A stretch of DNA of 64,000 bases from Toxotes chatareus (taxonomy: Eukaryota; Chordata; Actinopteri; Toxotidae). How positions within the stretch are numbered: position 1 is the stretch's first letter; each line of letters begins with the position of its first letter. The DNA is taken from positions 15,926,001 through 15,990,000 of the forward strand of contig CM028890.1 in the NCBI GenBank assembly GCA_016801885.1. The letters run 5' to 3'. Positions 34,801 through 46,389 of the stretch are shown here, piece by piece. Position numbers and translations under genes: made by a program. The notes under the pieces are model-generated. The model worked only from the letters and a program-made list of their open reading frames with translations. It did not search any database and was not told where the DNA came from.

Positions 34801-37284
34801 ACGCTCCACCAAATCACAAAGATGCCCTTACTTTTCCTTTGAAGAAGATGTTGTTCAGTGTTGCCATGAAGCGCCTTTGTTTTGTGTGGGTTTTTATTGA
34901 AATAATTACTCACTTGATGAATGGCTATTTTGATTTAATTGGCCTGAAACTAATTTATTTTTCTTTTGTACTGGGTCTGTAGTCACTTTTAGACAGCTAA
35001 AAATAGCTGAAGGTTTGGTTGCACTGTGGGAGCCAGCCTTGAAGCTCAATCAGTCTTGTCCACGTTATTGCTTGTCATGAAAGGTTTAGATCAACAAGAC
35101 AGGGAAATGAGACGTGTTCTTCTTCAGGCAGGGGAACTGAGTGCCTCAAAAGGTTTCTGGTCCCTTGAGAAAGTTCCTGCATAGAAAATGCACCTTGATA
35201 CCATATTGGGTCTGATTACATTTGAGCAACAGTCTTTGGCTGATATGAGACATTCCCATTGGTTTAGCTTTCAAGTGCTTTCCTTGTTTCCTAATTACAA
35301 CTTGGAAGTTGACGCAAGCACTATGTACAAGGTGTAATTACAATAACAACATGACGTAACTTATGATGGTCAACATGGTAAACACTATATCTACTTCATG
35401 TTTTGCATTGTCTTTGTTTGCATCTTAGCGTGATGATTTTAGCATTTAGCTCAAAGTGTTACTCTACATACGTGGGGAAAATGGTGTATGCTCAAAGAAG
35501 ATAATGGTCTTATTAAGTCCAGGTAATTTTTGTCTGCACTGTGCAAAGGAAATAGAGGAGATTCTCACAGATGGAAAAAAATTAATTGTGGGTAGTAGTG
35601 AAACATCTTCGAAAACAAAAATTATTATTATGATGATTGAAATCTTAAAAAAAAACCTGTTGACATCTCTGTGAGATTTAATTATCAGCATCTTTCCAAA
35701 ATTGCACTTTGATTGAAATATGACGTCTGATTTATCAACCAGCAGCTTTTTCTGAATTCACAGTCTTAGTTTTACAAGGACTCATGTTATGAACATTTGA
35801 GCATGAATTTACAGATGCTTTAGTTCTTTTAGAAAAGTTTTAAGATGCTGACCATAAAATCAAAACGTCCCTGATTCAACGTCCTCCTTGTTTTCCTGAC
35901 ATAACATAAAGGCAAAAAAAAAGACATAGTATCAGAAGAAACAAAGTTTGTAGTGACAGTTTTACAATCATACAATAAGCAGAAGGAAACTCAGGCTAGA
36001 TGAGACTAGGTGCAACAATGCTATTTGATGAGGGAAATTGCTATAGAAGCCTGCTCAGACACCTTGAACACTAGCCCGGTATTACTGTTGCCCACAAATG
36101 AGCTGTAACTGTGTCATCACCAGTCCCTCAGCTGTCTCACCAGCAGTTCCCACTCAGTTCTCACAGCAGACTCTCATATCCTGACCTCTGAAATTGGTTA
36201 TAGAGGGTGGAAAGGGCTCCTCTGGGTAATTGAGTTCATTGGTCACAACCAGTGTGTCACCAGTGTTTGATGTGCTGCAGAGGAGCCGTGGCACAGGGAT
36301 GAAAAAAAAAAAAAGGAAATCCCAAGCCTTCATCCCTTCAGAGGAAATGAGTGGACATAAAAGAATACAGGAGAATATCTTGGGGGGAGGGGGTAATTGG
36401 CTGTGTGTCTTTCAATCTTCAGATTGCTCTGTTAGTAAATTCTCTCAGATCTTATATATCTTATACACGTTCTTTTTCTCTGCAAAAAAAGCCAAAAGAA
36501 AACATTCAAAAGCAGTTTAGTCTTGAGATTGTGATGTACAGACTCACACAAGCAATTAGCTTAATGTGCTACCTACATGACACAGTACTCCAATATATTT
36601 TTCCATATACTAATGAGGTGTGAATAAATCCAAGAGTCAGAGTCAGAAACTGGAATGTACATCCAGTAAAGCAGGCTGCAACATGAACAACAAAATGCCA
36701 ATGAATTCTGGGTTGTAAAATTGTTTTTGCATATTGGCTCCTTGTGACCTTTAAATTAGCCTTCTGTGATTTATTGTAGGGAATGACACTGGACTGTGTT
36801 GAAATCTCTCTCGTGCGCGTGTTTGAGAGTGGCCAGGCTTATGTGGCCCTGTCCCGGGCTCGGAGCCTGGAGGGTCTGAGGGTCATGGACTTTGACCCCC
36901 GTGTGGTGCGGGCGGATCCAGATGTTCTCCTTTTCTACAAGAAACTGAGGAAGGAGAGGCTGCTCATGCAGGTAAATGCAGCACAGCAATAACTTTCCTG
37001 TACCAAACTGCAGTACTTGCATTTAAGTGTGTGCATTGAATACAACACACAATTCTTGTATTCCAGTAGAATCACAACAATAATAGGTTAAAAAAAACAA
37101 CAACACATAATTGCATATTACATTTTGTAGCAGTCACAGTATATGGCAGAGCTGCAGAAATCCTTTTTAAGACACACTGTCGTTTATTACTCAGTCTGGT
37201 AAATAAACTTTCTGTCTCCACTTCTACTGTCCACAGGCCTCCATGGATGAGTTTGTTGGCAACAACAAAGAAAACTCTAGGTGA
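28840..37284 (+). CDS. pif1: PIF1 5'-to-3' DNA helicase, 12 coding exons
   Basis: Superfamily 1B ATP-dependent helicase that unwinds G-quadruplexes and RNA-DNA hybrids and acts in telomere, replication-fork and mitochondrial DNA maintenance. Exons: 28840-29391, 29573-29696, 29856-29981, 30811-30964, 32078-32192, 32621-32727, 32979-33118, 33588-33694, 33812-33899, 34624-34769, 36780-36971, 37237-37284. All joins keep frame, giving 632 aa (human about 641). The N-terminal PIF1 domain (about 1-180) is followed by Walker A GSAGTGKS at 223-230 (K229). Walker B is IIDEISMV (D301, E302), then the Pif1 signature DKLESVAR, then GDFLQLPPV from 337. Later motifs are ATRLCTHKDDVELTNE, SRGLVNGARGVVVGF, AWAISIHKSQGMTLDCVEI and GQAYVALSRARSLEGLRV. 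Start: ATG 28840 follows an acceptor at 28826-28827. An in-frame ATG at 28792 would add 16 residues if that intron were retained. The stop lies in an AG|GTGAGA donor, so a further exon cannot be excluded. Confidence 0.95.
29982..30810 (+). other. pif1 intron, nothing recognised
   Basis: 829-bp intron with GT-AG ends (GCAG|GTCGG and CTCTTTCCAG). It is AT-rich and I see no embedded gene or recognisable repeat. Confidence 0.6.
30965..32077 (+). other. pif1 intron, nothing recognised
   Basis: 1113-bp intron between the Walker B exon and the GDFLQLPP exon. It has T-rich homopolymers near 31286-31309 and 31968-31978, and no coding signal. Confidence 0.6.
33942..34300 (+). mobile_element. MITE-like fragment in pif1 intron
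   Basis: GCTTCATATTTACTGTACAG and ACATGAGAGTGATGTC at about 34035-34072 match the right-terminal phrase of the MITE family at 13.6 kb. The rest of the intron (33900-34623) is not recognisable. The exact ends of the insertion are not clear. Confidence 0.4.
34770..36779 (+). other. pif1 longest intron, nothing recognised
   Basis: 2010-bp intron separating the SIHKSQ and GMTLDCVE exons, i.e. within helicase motif V. No gene or repeat I can name; an A-rich tract lies at 36302-36315. Confidence 0.6.
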
Positions 37285-37555
37285 GAAGGAGAATGCCTCT
37301 ACGTCATCTGTAATGTTATGCACTGTGTGCATGAGATCTCTGTTATCCTTGTGGTGATAATATGGTTTTCCTAAAACATCTGCAGTCACAGACATCTACA
37401 TTCACCATCTACCTCACTGTTCCCTTTTGAACTGGCAGTACATGACGTCACACTGCCACCATGTGTTCGTTTATTTTTACTTTACTTTTAGGAGCTTATT
37501 TTCTTTATAATTCTTTTTTTTTATTATTATTATCATGACTTTTAGCCCGTATTCA

Positions 37556-37561
37556 AATAAA
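37556..37561 (+). terminator. Poly(A) signal, pif1
   Basis: AATAAA 272 bp past the pif1 stop, preceded by a TTATTATTATT stretch and followed by GTTTTAG. Confidence 0.55.
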
Positions 37562-38304
37562 GTTTTAGTCAGAACATAGCATAACTTTGTGTGAAGGATT
37601 CTTTTATTATTGCCCAAGCTTTTTTGGCCATGGAAAAGTAATAGATGGAAAAAAAGATTAGCTTGGTGTACTCACAAAAAAAGTGTATTGTTCTTTGCTT
37701 TACAAGTCTTGGTAGTGTAAAATTAGTTTTAGTGGTCACGCAAGTACCAGGAGCATTCATTTAGTGTGTAACTGTTGGTACATGTGCACTGACAACTGTT
37801 TTTGTCAGTGCACCTGATGTGATATGGGGGTGCACTCTCACTGCTTTGTGGCTTTAAGGCATCTTTTATGTAGTGTTACGTAGTAACATTTAGTTTGTGT
37901 AAACAAATGTCGACTACATCTTTGCCTAAAATAGTTTACAAGTCTGTCCTTAACAAGGCTGAGCAAAATTAAAGTATAGTTCTTCATCTTACCATTTACT
38001 CTAATCATTTTCCTTTAGAGATATTATAGTTACAAATAAACCTGACACTAAAACAACATGAGACAGGATAAACCACAGGATCTTAGTACTTTCGTAAATA
38101 CCATGACAGATAAAGCTGTGATTTTTCCAATATCAATTTGTCCATAATCACCCAATTTTTTCTCATATGGAAACAGAGCAAAAGAGCCTTCATTTCTTTG
38201 GTGGTATGCTGAAGTGAATATACAGTCAGTCACTTCTTTCTCACAGATGAGAGGGAAAACAATGAAAAGGAGCAACTCAGACAGACTGGAAACCAAAGAA
38301 AACC

Positions 38305-38310
38305 TTTATT
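38305..38310 (-). terminator. Poly(A) signal, uqcrh
   Basis: Plus-strand TTTATT, so AATAAA on the minus strand, 379 bp beyond the uqcrh stop. It faces the pif1 signal, leaving about 740 bp between the two convergent genes. Confidence 0.5.
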
Positions 38311-38688
38311 TTCTGGTCAGAAAAGATAAGTCCCTGGCCAAACCTGAGGTAAACCCTCCATTACTGGAGCAGCACATTGGCTTTTGCATATGAAGTGACC
38401 ACATTATGAATGATAGTCAGAGCCCTTCTTTGCACAACCTTTTAAAATGGATGCGCCCCATCACCCATACAAGCAGTGATTCATAACTTACAAACTGTTT
38501 CTGACCTTGTCGACAAGTATTGACTGTCTATAGAAAGAGTGCTATGTTTTAGTCTAGGAACCCCAGAAAATTCATTTACATTAATACATAGGAAAACAAC
38601 AAAATACTTCAGAACTGTCCTGATTATTTTACAGTTTTGCAGTTGAATAGCTTCTACAGCTGCAAATAGTGGGAACTGGGCTGGCACG

Positions 38689-39892
38689 TCATTTCACATT
38701 GTGGAAAAGCTTGTGTGCCACCTGTAATGAGAAAGGAGAACACAATTAACATTATCATCAGTAGACAAATAAGGCACAAATTGAAGTCTTGACAAAACAA
38801 TTCACATTGTATTTCTTCCTCCATTCCCACCGTCTCTTTGTGTCACACACTTACACAGTGGTCCCGAGCGTGCAGGAAGTCAAAGAGCTCTTCTGTGCAG
38901 TCCTCCTCAGTGTTGGACCTGGAGCTGACTCTGGCTTCACAGGCCTCCAAACGCTCCTTGTAGTGCACACAGTGTTCAGTCTGCTCACATTTGGCTCGTA
39001 TCGTTTCTATAGGGTCCTGAGAGGGACAAGGGAGAAAGGCTGTACATTTGGGAAATTGGACCAAGACTTAAAGCACAATCCTTAGCTTGTTCATAGCTGC
39101 TGTTTACCAAAACTACTTGCAATACAGTGATTAATTCATGGAGTCTCATAGGAATGTATAAGTGTACAGACATAATTATAACTTTCCTTGACTGTGAGCT
39201 CTACTGTCTTTAAACTAGAAAATGTACAATTTGTAAAAATGAAAACAGTGAGTGCTAATAATACACATCAGTGTATGTTATGTGATTTTTTAAAGTTTTT
39301 AAATCAGATTTTGTCTATTTCTATTCCCTTATTAAATGTTTATACTTTATATTTAAGGCTATTCAAGTTGTCCATACTCTGTTTTCTGTAGGTTTTTTGA
39401 GAGAGCTCTGTGTGTGACAACAGGTGAGTTCATTTTCATACACATCTTAGGTTAATGAAATACATGAAAAACAAACTTACCACCATGTCTTCCTCTTCTT
39501 CCTCCTCCTCTTCCTCCTCAGCAGGCGCATCTTCCTCCTAATCAGTGACAATGATGTCAAAGATATTTAGTTAATTTGATCTGAAAAATTTGATTTATGA
39601 GTCAAATATCTCTCATAACTTTAACTCATGTACAGTTAATGGTATAATCTGAGCTGCCGTCCGTGTTTGATTCTCCAAATAATATTTAAACGTGGTTAAA
39701 AGAGCTGTCACTGAACTCGTACATTACACCGCTACACTGACAGCAGAGTCCGGCTAATTGAACTGCGGTAACTTGGTTAGGTAACTTGGCCAAATACACT
39801 TACAAAAAGCGGCTAAAAAGACAAAAACCGGTTTTGTTCACTACCTCGTCGTCGGGGTCGCCGTACGTGAGCATTTTCCTCTCGAATACCAT
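38689..39892 (-). CDS. uqcrh: Cytochrome bc1 complex hinge protein (subunit 6), 4 exons
   Basis: Small acidic subunit of mitochondrial complex III that sits on the intermembrane-space side and helps cytochrome c1 interact with cytochrome c. Minus-strand exons: 39892-39845, 39537-39481, 39016-38855, 38721-38689; all joins are in phase 0, giving 99 aa (mammalian precursors about 91). The N-terminus MVFERKMLTYGDPDDE leads into EEDAPA and a run of ten glutamates, then DMVDPIETIR. The C-terminal half has C..C pairs (KCEQTEHC, EACEAR), the very conserved SSRSNTEEDCTEELFDFLHA, and ends RDHCVAHKLFHNVK. The four cysteines of the two CHCH-like disulfides are present. The poly-Glu run is longer than I recall for mammals. 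The gene diverges from nsun4 across a 290-bp gap. Confidence 0.96.
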
Positions 39893-40182
39893 GTTTACGG
39901 CTTTGAAATTCACCACAAAATCCCCACAGAGGACAGCAGCCCAAACTCTGCAGCACCACCACTTTTCGATGAGGACGTGAGGTCGGTCACACATAGGAAA
40001 CGACTAGAAGGGATCACCGGATAAAGTTTCCTATTGGTGAAAAGTGATAATTGAAGTTGATCTTGTCCAATCATCGACTTAGTTTTTGTCTAAGGCCCGC
40101 CCATCAACCAATTCATGTGAACGGAACTTTTGTTTTTGGCTTTCGGAGCGAAGTCGGCACCTAAAAACTGTCGCACGGCACG
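39893..40182. promoter_or_regulatory. Bidirectional uqcrh-nsun4 promoter
   Basis: 290 bp separate the two start codons, so both leaders and promoters must lie here. The gap contains ATTGG at 40033-40037, CCAAT at 40067-40071 and 40108-40112, and a GC box CCCGCCC at about 40096-40102. No TATA box is visible. It is GC-richer than the flanks. Shared control of two nuclear genes for mitochondrial proteins is inferred from layout only. Confidence 0.6.
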
Positions 40183-43053
40183 ATGGCACTGCTCATGGAC
40201 ACCAGACTTCTATTAAGAAAAGTTACAGATTTAAGGAGTTTGGCGCCCAAACGAAACCGCGTGAAAGAGAAATGGGTACGTTGACAACACAGTATTTAAT
40301 AAAGCAGCCGATAATTGTCGTTATCACTGAAAATGGTTAGAGGTGTAACACATCATCTGTGAAGAATAACTAGCTACATAGCTACAAATAGATGTCTCTA
40401 CAAAATGTCCTTGAGTTTTATAATTACTGTGTGCACCACGGAGAACGTAGTTAATGACAGCTTGAAAAATGTTTGCCTCTGAAATGTAAATAGCTAAAAG
40501 CAATAACTCACAGCAGTGTTAAAAGAAATGACAATATCTACAACTGTGACTTCTGTTGCTAAAGGCAATACATGACAAAATATTCATGAAATTGTCAAGT
40601 ACAAGTGCGAGTATAATTAACTATAATGTTTCTCCTGTTCTCTCATACATTATAATAAAAATGTATTTCCTTTTTTATTTTCATTGAAGAATATAAAAGA
40701 AATCCCATCAAGTCCTAGTTAAACTCTCACTGAAACAGAAGAGCACATCAAAACAAAACCATTTAAAATCACTGTTTTGACATACCTGTTGATTTGACTT
40801 TTTGAACAGGCTGCTACGCATCCCAAGCATCCCCCTACCAGTCTGGCCCTGCAGCACTTTGATACCACCTACAGTGTCCAGCTGGGGCACCTGTGGCCAT
40901 CAGTCCGAGTCGCCTTGCTCTCAGAGAGAAAATATGGAGCCCTACTCAACAATTTCTCCCACGATGCTGTTCTGGAAGACCTCCAAGCAAAGGGATGCAA
41001 AGACTTCATCAGTGACACAGATACTGAGGGTAGGTGTGGAGTGTATTTTAGTTTTTCACAAATATTTCATCTTGACCAGATGTCTGGGACTTTTTCTGAT
41101 CTTTTGCCCTGAGATAGGTCCTGGTGTATACAATTGTTACATCTTCAGATTTCACCACTTAGACTTGTGAAGATTAACAGACCTCTTGATAACAGTTTTT
41201 TTATGACATTAAAAAGACAAATCTCTCTCCTCATTTCTGTATTCTTCATCATCCATGCAGCTCAGTCATGCTTGGGGCAAGACTCTGCAGTTGGTGTGGA
41301 GGAGGAATCCAGTGACTCTCCTGTGAAGAAATCTGATCCTGACGTTCAGCATCTATCTCACCTACAGCTTAGTCCTAACATCAAGTGTGCAGTGTTTCCA
41401 AGAGGGGATATCACAAGATTCAAGCCTGCTAGGTGAGCATATTTGACTTATTGGACAAAATACGAAATGTTTTATACATTTACTAACTACCTCTGTGGGT
41501 CAAAATGTTTACTTCATGTGTCAGTTATTGGAAAACATTGTTGACATTGACCCTTTTGTGTGAAGTCTTTTACAAGTCGTCCAAATGAGGATTTTGATTC
41601 TCAGTTCTCTGTTGTTCTCTTAAGACCAGACATGCACAGGTTGTTGGGTTACTATCTGCTGGACGCGGCATCTGTGCTGCCTTGTCTCGCCCTGGATGTT
41701 CAGAAAGGCCACAATGTGCTTGACCTCTGTGCTGCTCCAGGAGGCAAGACCCTGGCTTTATTTCAGACCCAGGCTATCAGTAAGCAGACTGCTCTCGTGT
41801 TTGTATTTTCTTCACTCAGCTCGTACCAAAATCTTGCCTGTTCTCTTTCTGTGTGTAGTAGTTCTGTTGCTCTGTCAGTCAGTTGTTGCTAACCGTTCAC
41901 CATTTGTGTTTACATCAAAGGGTTTTTGTGTGTAAATGACACCTCAGTGTCTCGGACACTGCGACTGAGAAGGGTCCTACAGAGCTACGTTCCTAAGGAG
42001 TTTTTGACAGACAACAACCTGCGTATCACCTCCATGGATGGCACCAAGTGGGGGGAAATCGAAAGGAACTCTTTTGACAGAGTGAGCCACGGACACATTC
42101 TTTAAAAAATAAACTGATTGGCTGTGCCTGAATATCATGTGTTTATCCAAATACTACCACTTTGTCCACCTCCTCCTTTCTTCTCTGTGTTCAGGTCCTT
42201 GTTGATGTTCCCTGCACTACAGACAGACATTCAGTCATGGAGGATGACAACAATATATTCAGTAAGATGAGGACTGGAGAGAGACGGAGGCTACCACAGC
42301 TACAGCTGGAGCTGCTGCTGTAAGTATCAAAGATAGTGTGAGGATAGGATTCCTCCTCAAGGCTTTAAGTGAACATGATTGTTTTATGTAAAATGAACAA
42401 ACCCTCTCTGCATCCTGCAGGGCGGGAATCAAAGCAGCGTGTCCAGGCGGAGAGATCATGTACTCCACCTGCACACTCTCTCAAATCCAGAACCTGGGTG
42501 TAGTGGAACAGGCCATCCACATGGCTCAAGAGAAGCACGGCATCCACCTTGAGGTCAGTCAGACACACACAGTCATTTTCAACAAGAAATTGTATACTAG
42601 AGATGAACTTCTGAAATGTTAGTAATTTATGGTCGGCCCTTAGGACAATGCACATACAAGAGAGAAAGCGGCTAAAGAGAAAATTCTTGTTGCATGACCT
42701 TATTTGTATGCTTTTGATTACTTGTTGTATTCCTGGATTTGGAGCATGTTTCCGTTAATGCGTGCACTCTCCTTTTTGTATGTGCTTTGTTCTTGGTGTG
42801 ACTGTATACATTCCTTGATTATGAACACAGAAATCCAAAGCACACCAAATCATTTGACCTTTTCTTTTCCTGCCCCCCCCCCCGCCTTCCTAATCATATC
42901 CACATCCAGGTTGTCAATCTGCGACCCCTCACACATATGTTTAGGAAAACCTTTCACTTCGCCCCTGAACTCCACCTGGGTGAGATGGTCATCCCACATT
43001 TAGCCGCGAACTTTGGGCCAATCTACATGTGCAAGCTAAGGAGGCTGACGTAG
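40183..43053 (+). CDS. nsun4: Mitochondrial rRNA cytosine-C5 methyltransferase NSUN4, 8 exons
   Basis: NOL1/NOP2/Sun-family enzyme. NSUN4 methylates a cytosine in mitochondrial 12S rRNA and, with MTERF4, helps assemble the mitoribosome. Exons: 40183-40275, 40810-41029, 41261-41432, 41625-41779, 41921-42081, 42195-42319, 42421-42553, 42910-43053. Every join keeps frame, giving 400 aa (human about 384). The first exon is basic and hydrophobic (MALLMDTRLLLRKVTDLRSL), fitting a mitochondrial presequence. SAM-binding motif I is VLDLCAAPGGKT (195-204). The adjacent residues IRFLCVNDTS occupy the position of motif II. Motif IV is DVPCTTDRHS with C274, and motif VI is YSTCTLS with the catalytic C326. 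The C-terminus GEMVIP..ANFGPIYMCKLRRLT is typical of NSUN4 and not of NSUN3. ATG 40183 has a purine at -3 and G at +4. Position next to uqcrh and dmbx1 supports orthology. Confidence 0.96.
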
Positions 43054-43209
43054 GCTATGGACTGATGAACAGGTTTGCCCTAAAAGCTTTTGGACCTTTG
43101 GACTCGTGAGTATTAAGTGACTCTCCGCGGTCAGATTGATACTCACTTACCTTTACAAACTGTTGGAGCACAGCTGATGGACTTGACTTCTGACTTATTT
43201 GAACTTTGG

Positions 43210-43215
43210 AATAAA
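43210..43215 (+). terminator. Poly(A) signal candidate, nsun4
   Basis: First AATAAA after the nsun4 stop, 157 bp downstream. Other signals may be used. Confidence 0.4.
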
Positions 43216-45799
43216 TGAAGTGTGGAGTTGATGGACCCAACTGTGGACACACTGGACAGTGTTGAACAGAAGGTTGTTATGGAGACGTGTAAGCCAACAG
43301 GAATGTCAAATTTCAGTTTTGGGATTCTTGACAATTTTTCAGCACAATGCAATATATATGTACTGAGGACTGGAACCAACTTTGTGGTGTGACTCTTACT
43401 TGCAGTTATTTTTTTGCCCCATAGGTGGCAACATTAGCTAAAGAGTAAAGGTATCCTCCATGTTTCCTTCCCACTAGGAGACACTAAGCATTTATCTATA
43501 AAGGTTACAGAAACTCCAGCACATACAGTGTTTCCTCCTCTGTGTCAGATGCATAAAGATGAATGTTTCAGGTCGTGGAACCACATTACTGAAACTCAAA
43601 TTTCTGTCAGAATTACCTGCTCTCTTTAACTCTCCAGTGAAAATGGGTTTGGCTTGTTCTATGGTTATTCATCAGGTTTGATGGCTTTGCCTAATAATGC
43701 GATATGCAGCTGTGTGGAAGGAGAGCGTAATGAACAGGCAGGTAATGACTTATTTGACCATTTGGCTTCTCACATCTGAATCAGTGCAAGTTTCATTATT
43801 ATAGCTGGATTGTCTCCGTTTTGCATTGACATCACCCAGAGGTGAAATGTTTCCTCTTATCACAACCTAATGTGAGCGCAGAGGTGGCTCTTTTTCCATC
43901 ACACCGCCGATGACCCTTTATGTTGTCCTGCCCAGGCAATGTAGCGTGAAAAAGGTGTGTGTGTGTGTGTGTGCACCCTTGAGTATGTGTGTGTCTAACG
44001 AGTCCACCAACCACATCCCACTGTCATTAAGCTGCTCCAAGTGCAGGAGCTGACTCCCATCCGTGTGCAGGGATGGACGGCAGCCATGCGGCTCCCAGAT
44101 GAACATTAAAGAGGCAGCAGAGAGCTAAAATGGGACTCTTCGCCCTGTTTTGCCCCTCCGCTTTTTTATTCCACAGATGAGTGCAGATAATTTTCTGTGC
44201 GATTGTGAGTGATTACTGTATTACTGCGGTAAAAGGGGGATGTATCGGGGAATGCAGAGGGAATTAATGACACATAAAAACTATTTTTGTATTGACTGCT
44301 TTCGTCTCCAGGGCCTTGAATGCCCCTTCGCACATCTTGTGATTACCTAAACGTATTGTAAATATGTGTTTCCTATGGGCTCTTACATAAATTTACATGT
44401 TTTAACACTCAGGAGACGGCAGACTGTTAGAGATGACTTACTCTCTATTCTGCCTGTCTATAGACTCGACTGGCTGCCTGCTTTATTATTGAATTAGCCA
44501 ATGAAGCGCTGTGCATTTGTGTCCCTATGTGTAAGCCTGTGTTAGGGAGACATATGCTGTGTATTAGAAAGATGAACATTATGGATTTAACTACACAGCC
44601 ATGCTTCTGTTGTGTTTTCAAATACAATTTAAATGTTGCATTTTATGTCAATAAAGATGCAGAACGCTGTCATTCAAGTTTGCACCTCGTACGACGCGCG
44701 CTGCTGAATGAATGATCTTGTACCCTTTAGTAATGAACACCATATATTAAACCCACATACAGCAGCTTATTAAATGACAGCAGAAGGGAAAATGACTGAA
44801 ACTTAAACATCCTAAAAGAAACATGTCTGACTGGAGTAGATCGAGTCTAAATGAGTTGATTACCTGCCACTGCCTAAAGTGAATGATTCAGTTTTATTGA
44901 TTCAGTACTTCAGGATGAACATTAAGGTGTCTTTATGTTTAGTAAATACACACCTGGAGGCAGGTGTTGTCTTAGTTGTAGTCTGTGTATTTAAAGCAGA
45001 TGCTGCTGTTCCCGCTGTGGTGTTTTTCTCAGGCCCAGAGGTAAAGATCAGACATGTGTCCCAGTTAGCGGTGGGAGAGAGGATTTCACCGGTGGGGGTC
45101 TTTGTCACAGATGCACTGTGTAGACTGAGCCCAGCAGGATGTGCTCTCTGCCTGTCTCAGCCACAGGAGAGATAGAAAAATACTATATGGTGGGTTTTTT
45201 TCCCCCAGATCACAGATGTTCCTATTTTTAAAAAAAACAGTTTACCTTTACAGGTATCCAGTTGTCTATTGAAAGTAGTGAAAGGATCTTTTTCACTGAA
45301 AGAAGTATTACAGCAAAATGACAGACTGAAGAGGGGGAGAGTGACCGAGAGCAGGTGGCATGTATAGGCTGACTTCTTCCTGTTCCTTTCTTTCTCTTTG
45401 TCTGTTTTACATATTTCAGAATTTATGGATCATTTTCCAGGAGATTGTACAAATAATGCCACTATGACTGTTACTAATAGATCCTCTACTACAACAGTGA
45501 AGCTCACAAGTAGAGTTTCAGACTTTCTGGATCTCTTACTGTCCTCTAGAGGCCAATTTCCATGCTGTCACGATTGCACTTGTGCTTTTCGTGAAACTTT
45601 TTTTATTGTGTAGTTTGGTTGAGCAATCTCAATTTCTCATTTGTCAACTGTCAGAGATGTTTCTGTTCCATGAATGCTGAGGTAACAATCTCATTAGCAT
45701 CTCTGGTTGCTTAAAACCATCATGGACAAAGCTGAAAATCAACCAGCAAGCTCCCTCTTTGGCAGTGCTGTGTCTATATATTTATATTTTTTGAATGAA
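43216..45799. other. Intergenic nsun4-dmbx1, part 1, no gene
   Basis: No coding exon recognised. Complex, non-repetitive sequence at about 43.68-44.35 kb, rich in ATTA/TAAT cores, could be regulatory. A short GT run lies at about 43956-43974. Confidence 0.45.
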
Positions 45800-46387
45800 C
45801 CAGTGGTGGAAGAAGTATTCAGACCTTTGACTTAAGTAAAATACATCAGTTTGAAAATACTCCATTACAATTAAAAGTCTTTCATGCAGATTATGCTTAA
45901 AGTATAAAAGCAGAAGTGCTATTTCTGCAGAAAAGTGCCTCCTGTAATTGATATTGTTAATACTGATATTTCAGTGTGCAAGAAGCATTTTAATACTGTA
46001 GCTAGTTGGGATGGATATAACTTTTTATATACAGTCAGGGAGTTTAGTCACGTGATTCCCAACCTAATACGAATTTGTATAGAATTTTTGGACATTTCTC
46101 CAATGGCTTTTTTTGTTTGTTTGTTTGTTTTTGTAAAATATCAGATAATTTGAACTGTTTAAAAGGGGGGGTTACTACTAACAATTCAATCTGAAACATG
46201 ACAATGGACAAAAAATTACTCACTGATTTTTCTTTTTTTATAACAAGACAGAAAAAGTTTGGCACCACTGATTTCAATCTTTAACAATACATTGTATTCT
46301 GTAAGCTCATCCATACATAAAATCTTAAAAGTAATGCCCTGTAAGTGCAGTACTTTAGTTAATGTACTTACTTTGCCCCACTGGCTC
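45800..46387. mobile_element. CAGTGGTGGAA-family element, probably both ends present
   Basis: The left end CCAGTGGTGGAAGAAGTATT at about 45799 and the right end TACTTACTTTGCCCCACTGG at about 46366-46385 are imperfect inverted copies of each other. Interior phrases CTTAAGTAAAATACATCAG, CCATTACAATTAAAAGTC and AGTGCAGTACTTTAGTTAAT match the teleost family also seen at 12.3 and 27.8 kb. No transposase frame is present, so it is non-autonomous. Confidence 0.6.
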
Positions 46388-46389
46388 TA

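Noticed and set aside
42365..42655. 96-codon minus-strand frame across nsun4 exon 7
   Set aside because: Antisense shadow of the coding exon.
44879..45175. 98-codon frame between nsun4 and dmbx1
   Set aside because: No homology I recognise, and it has no flanking splice or promoter context.
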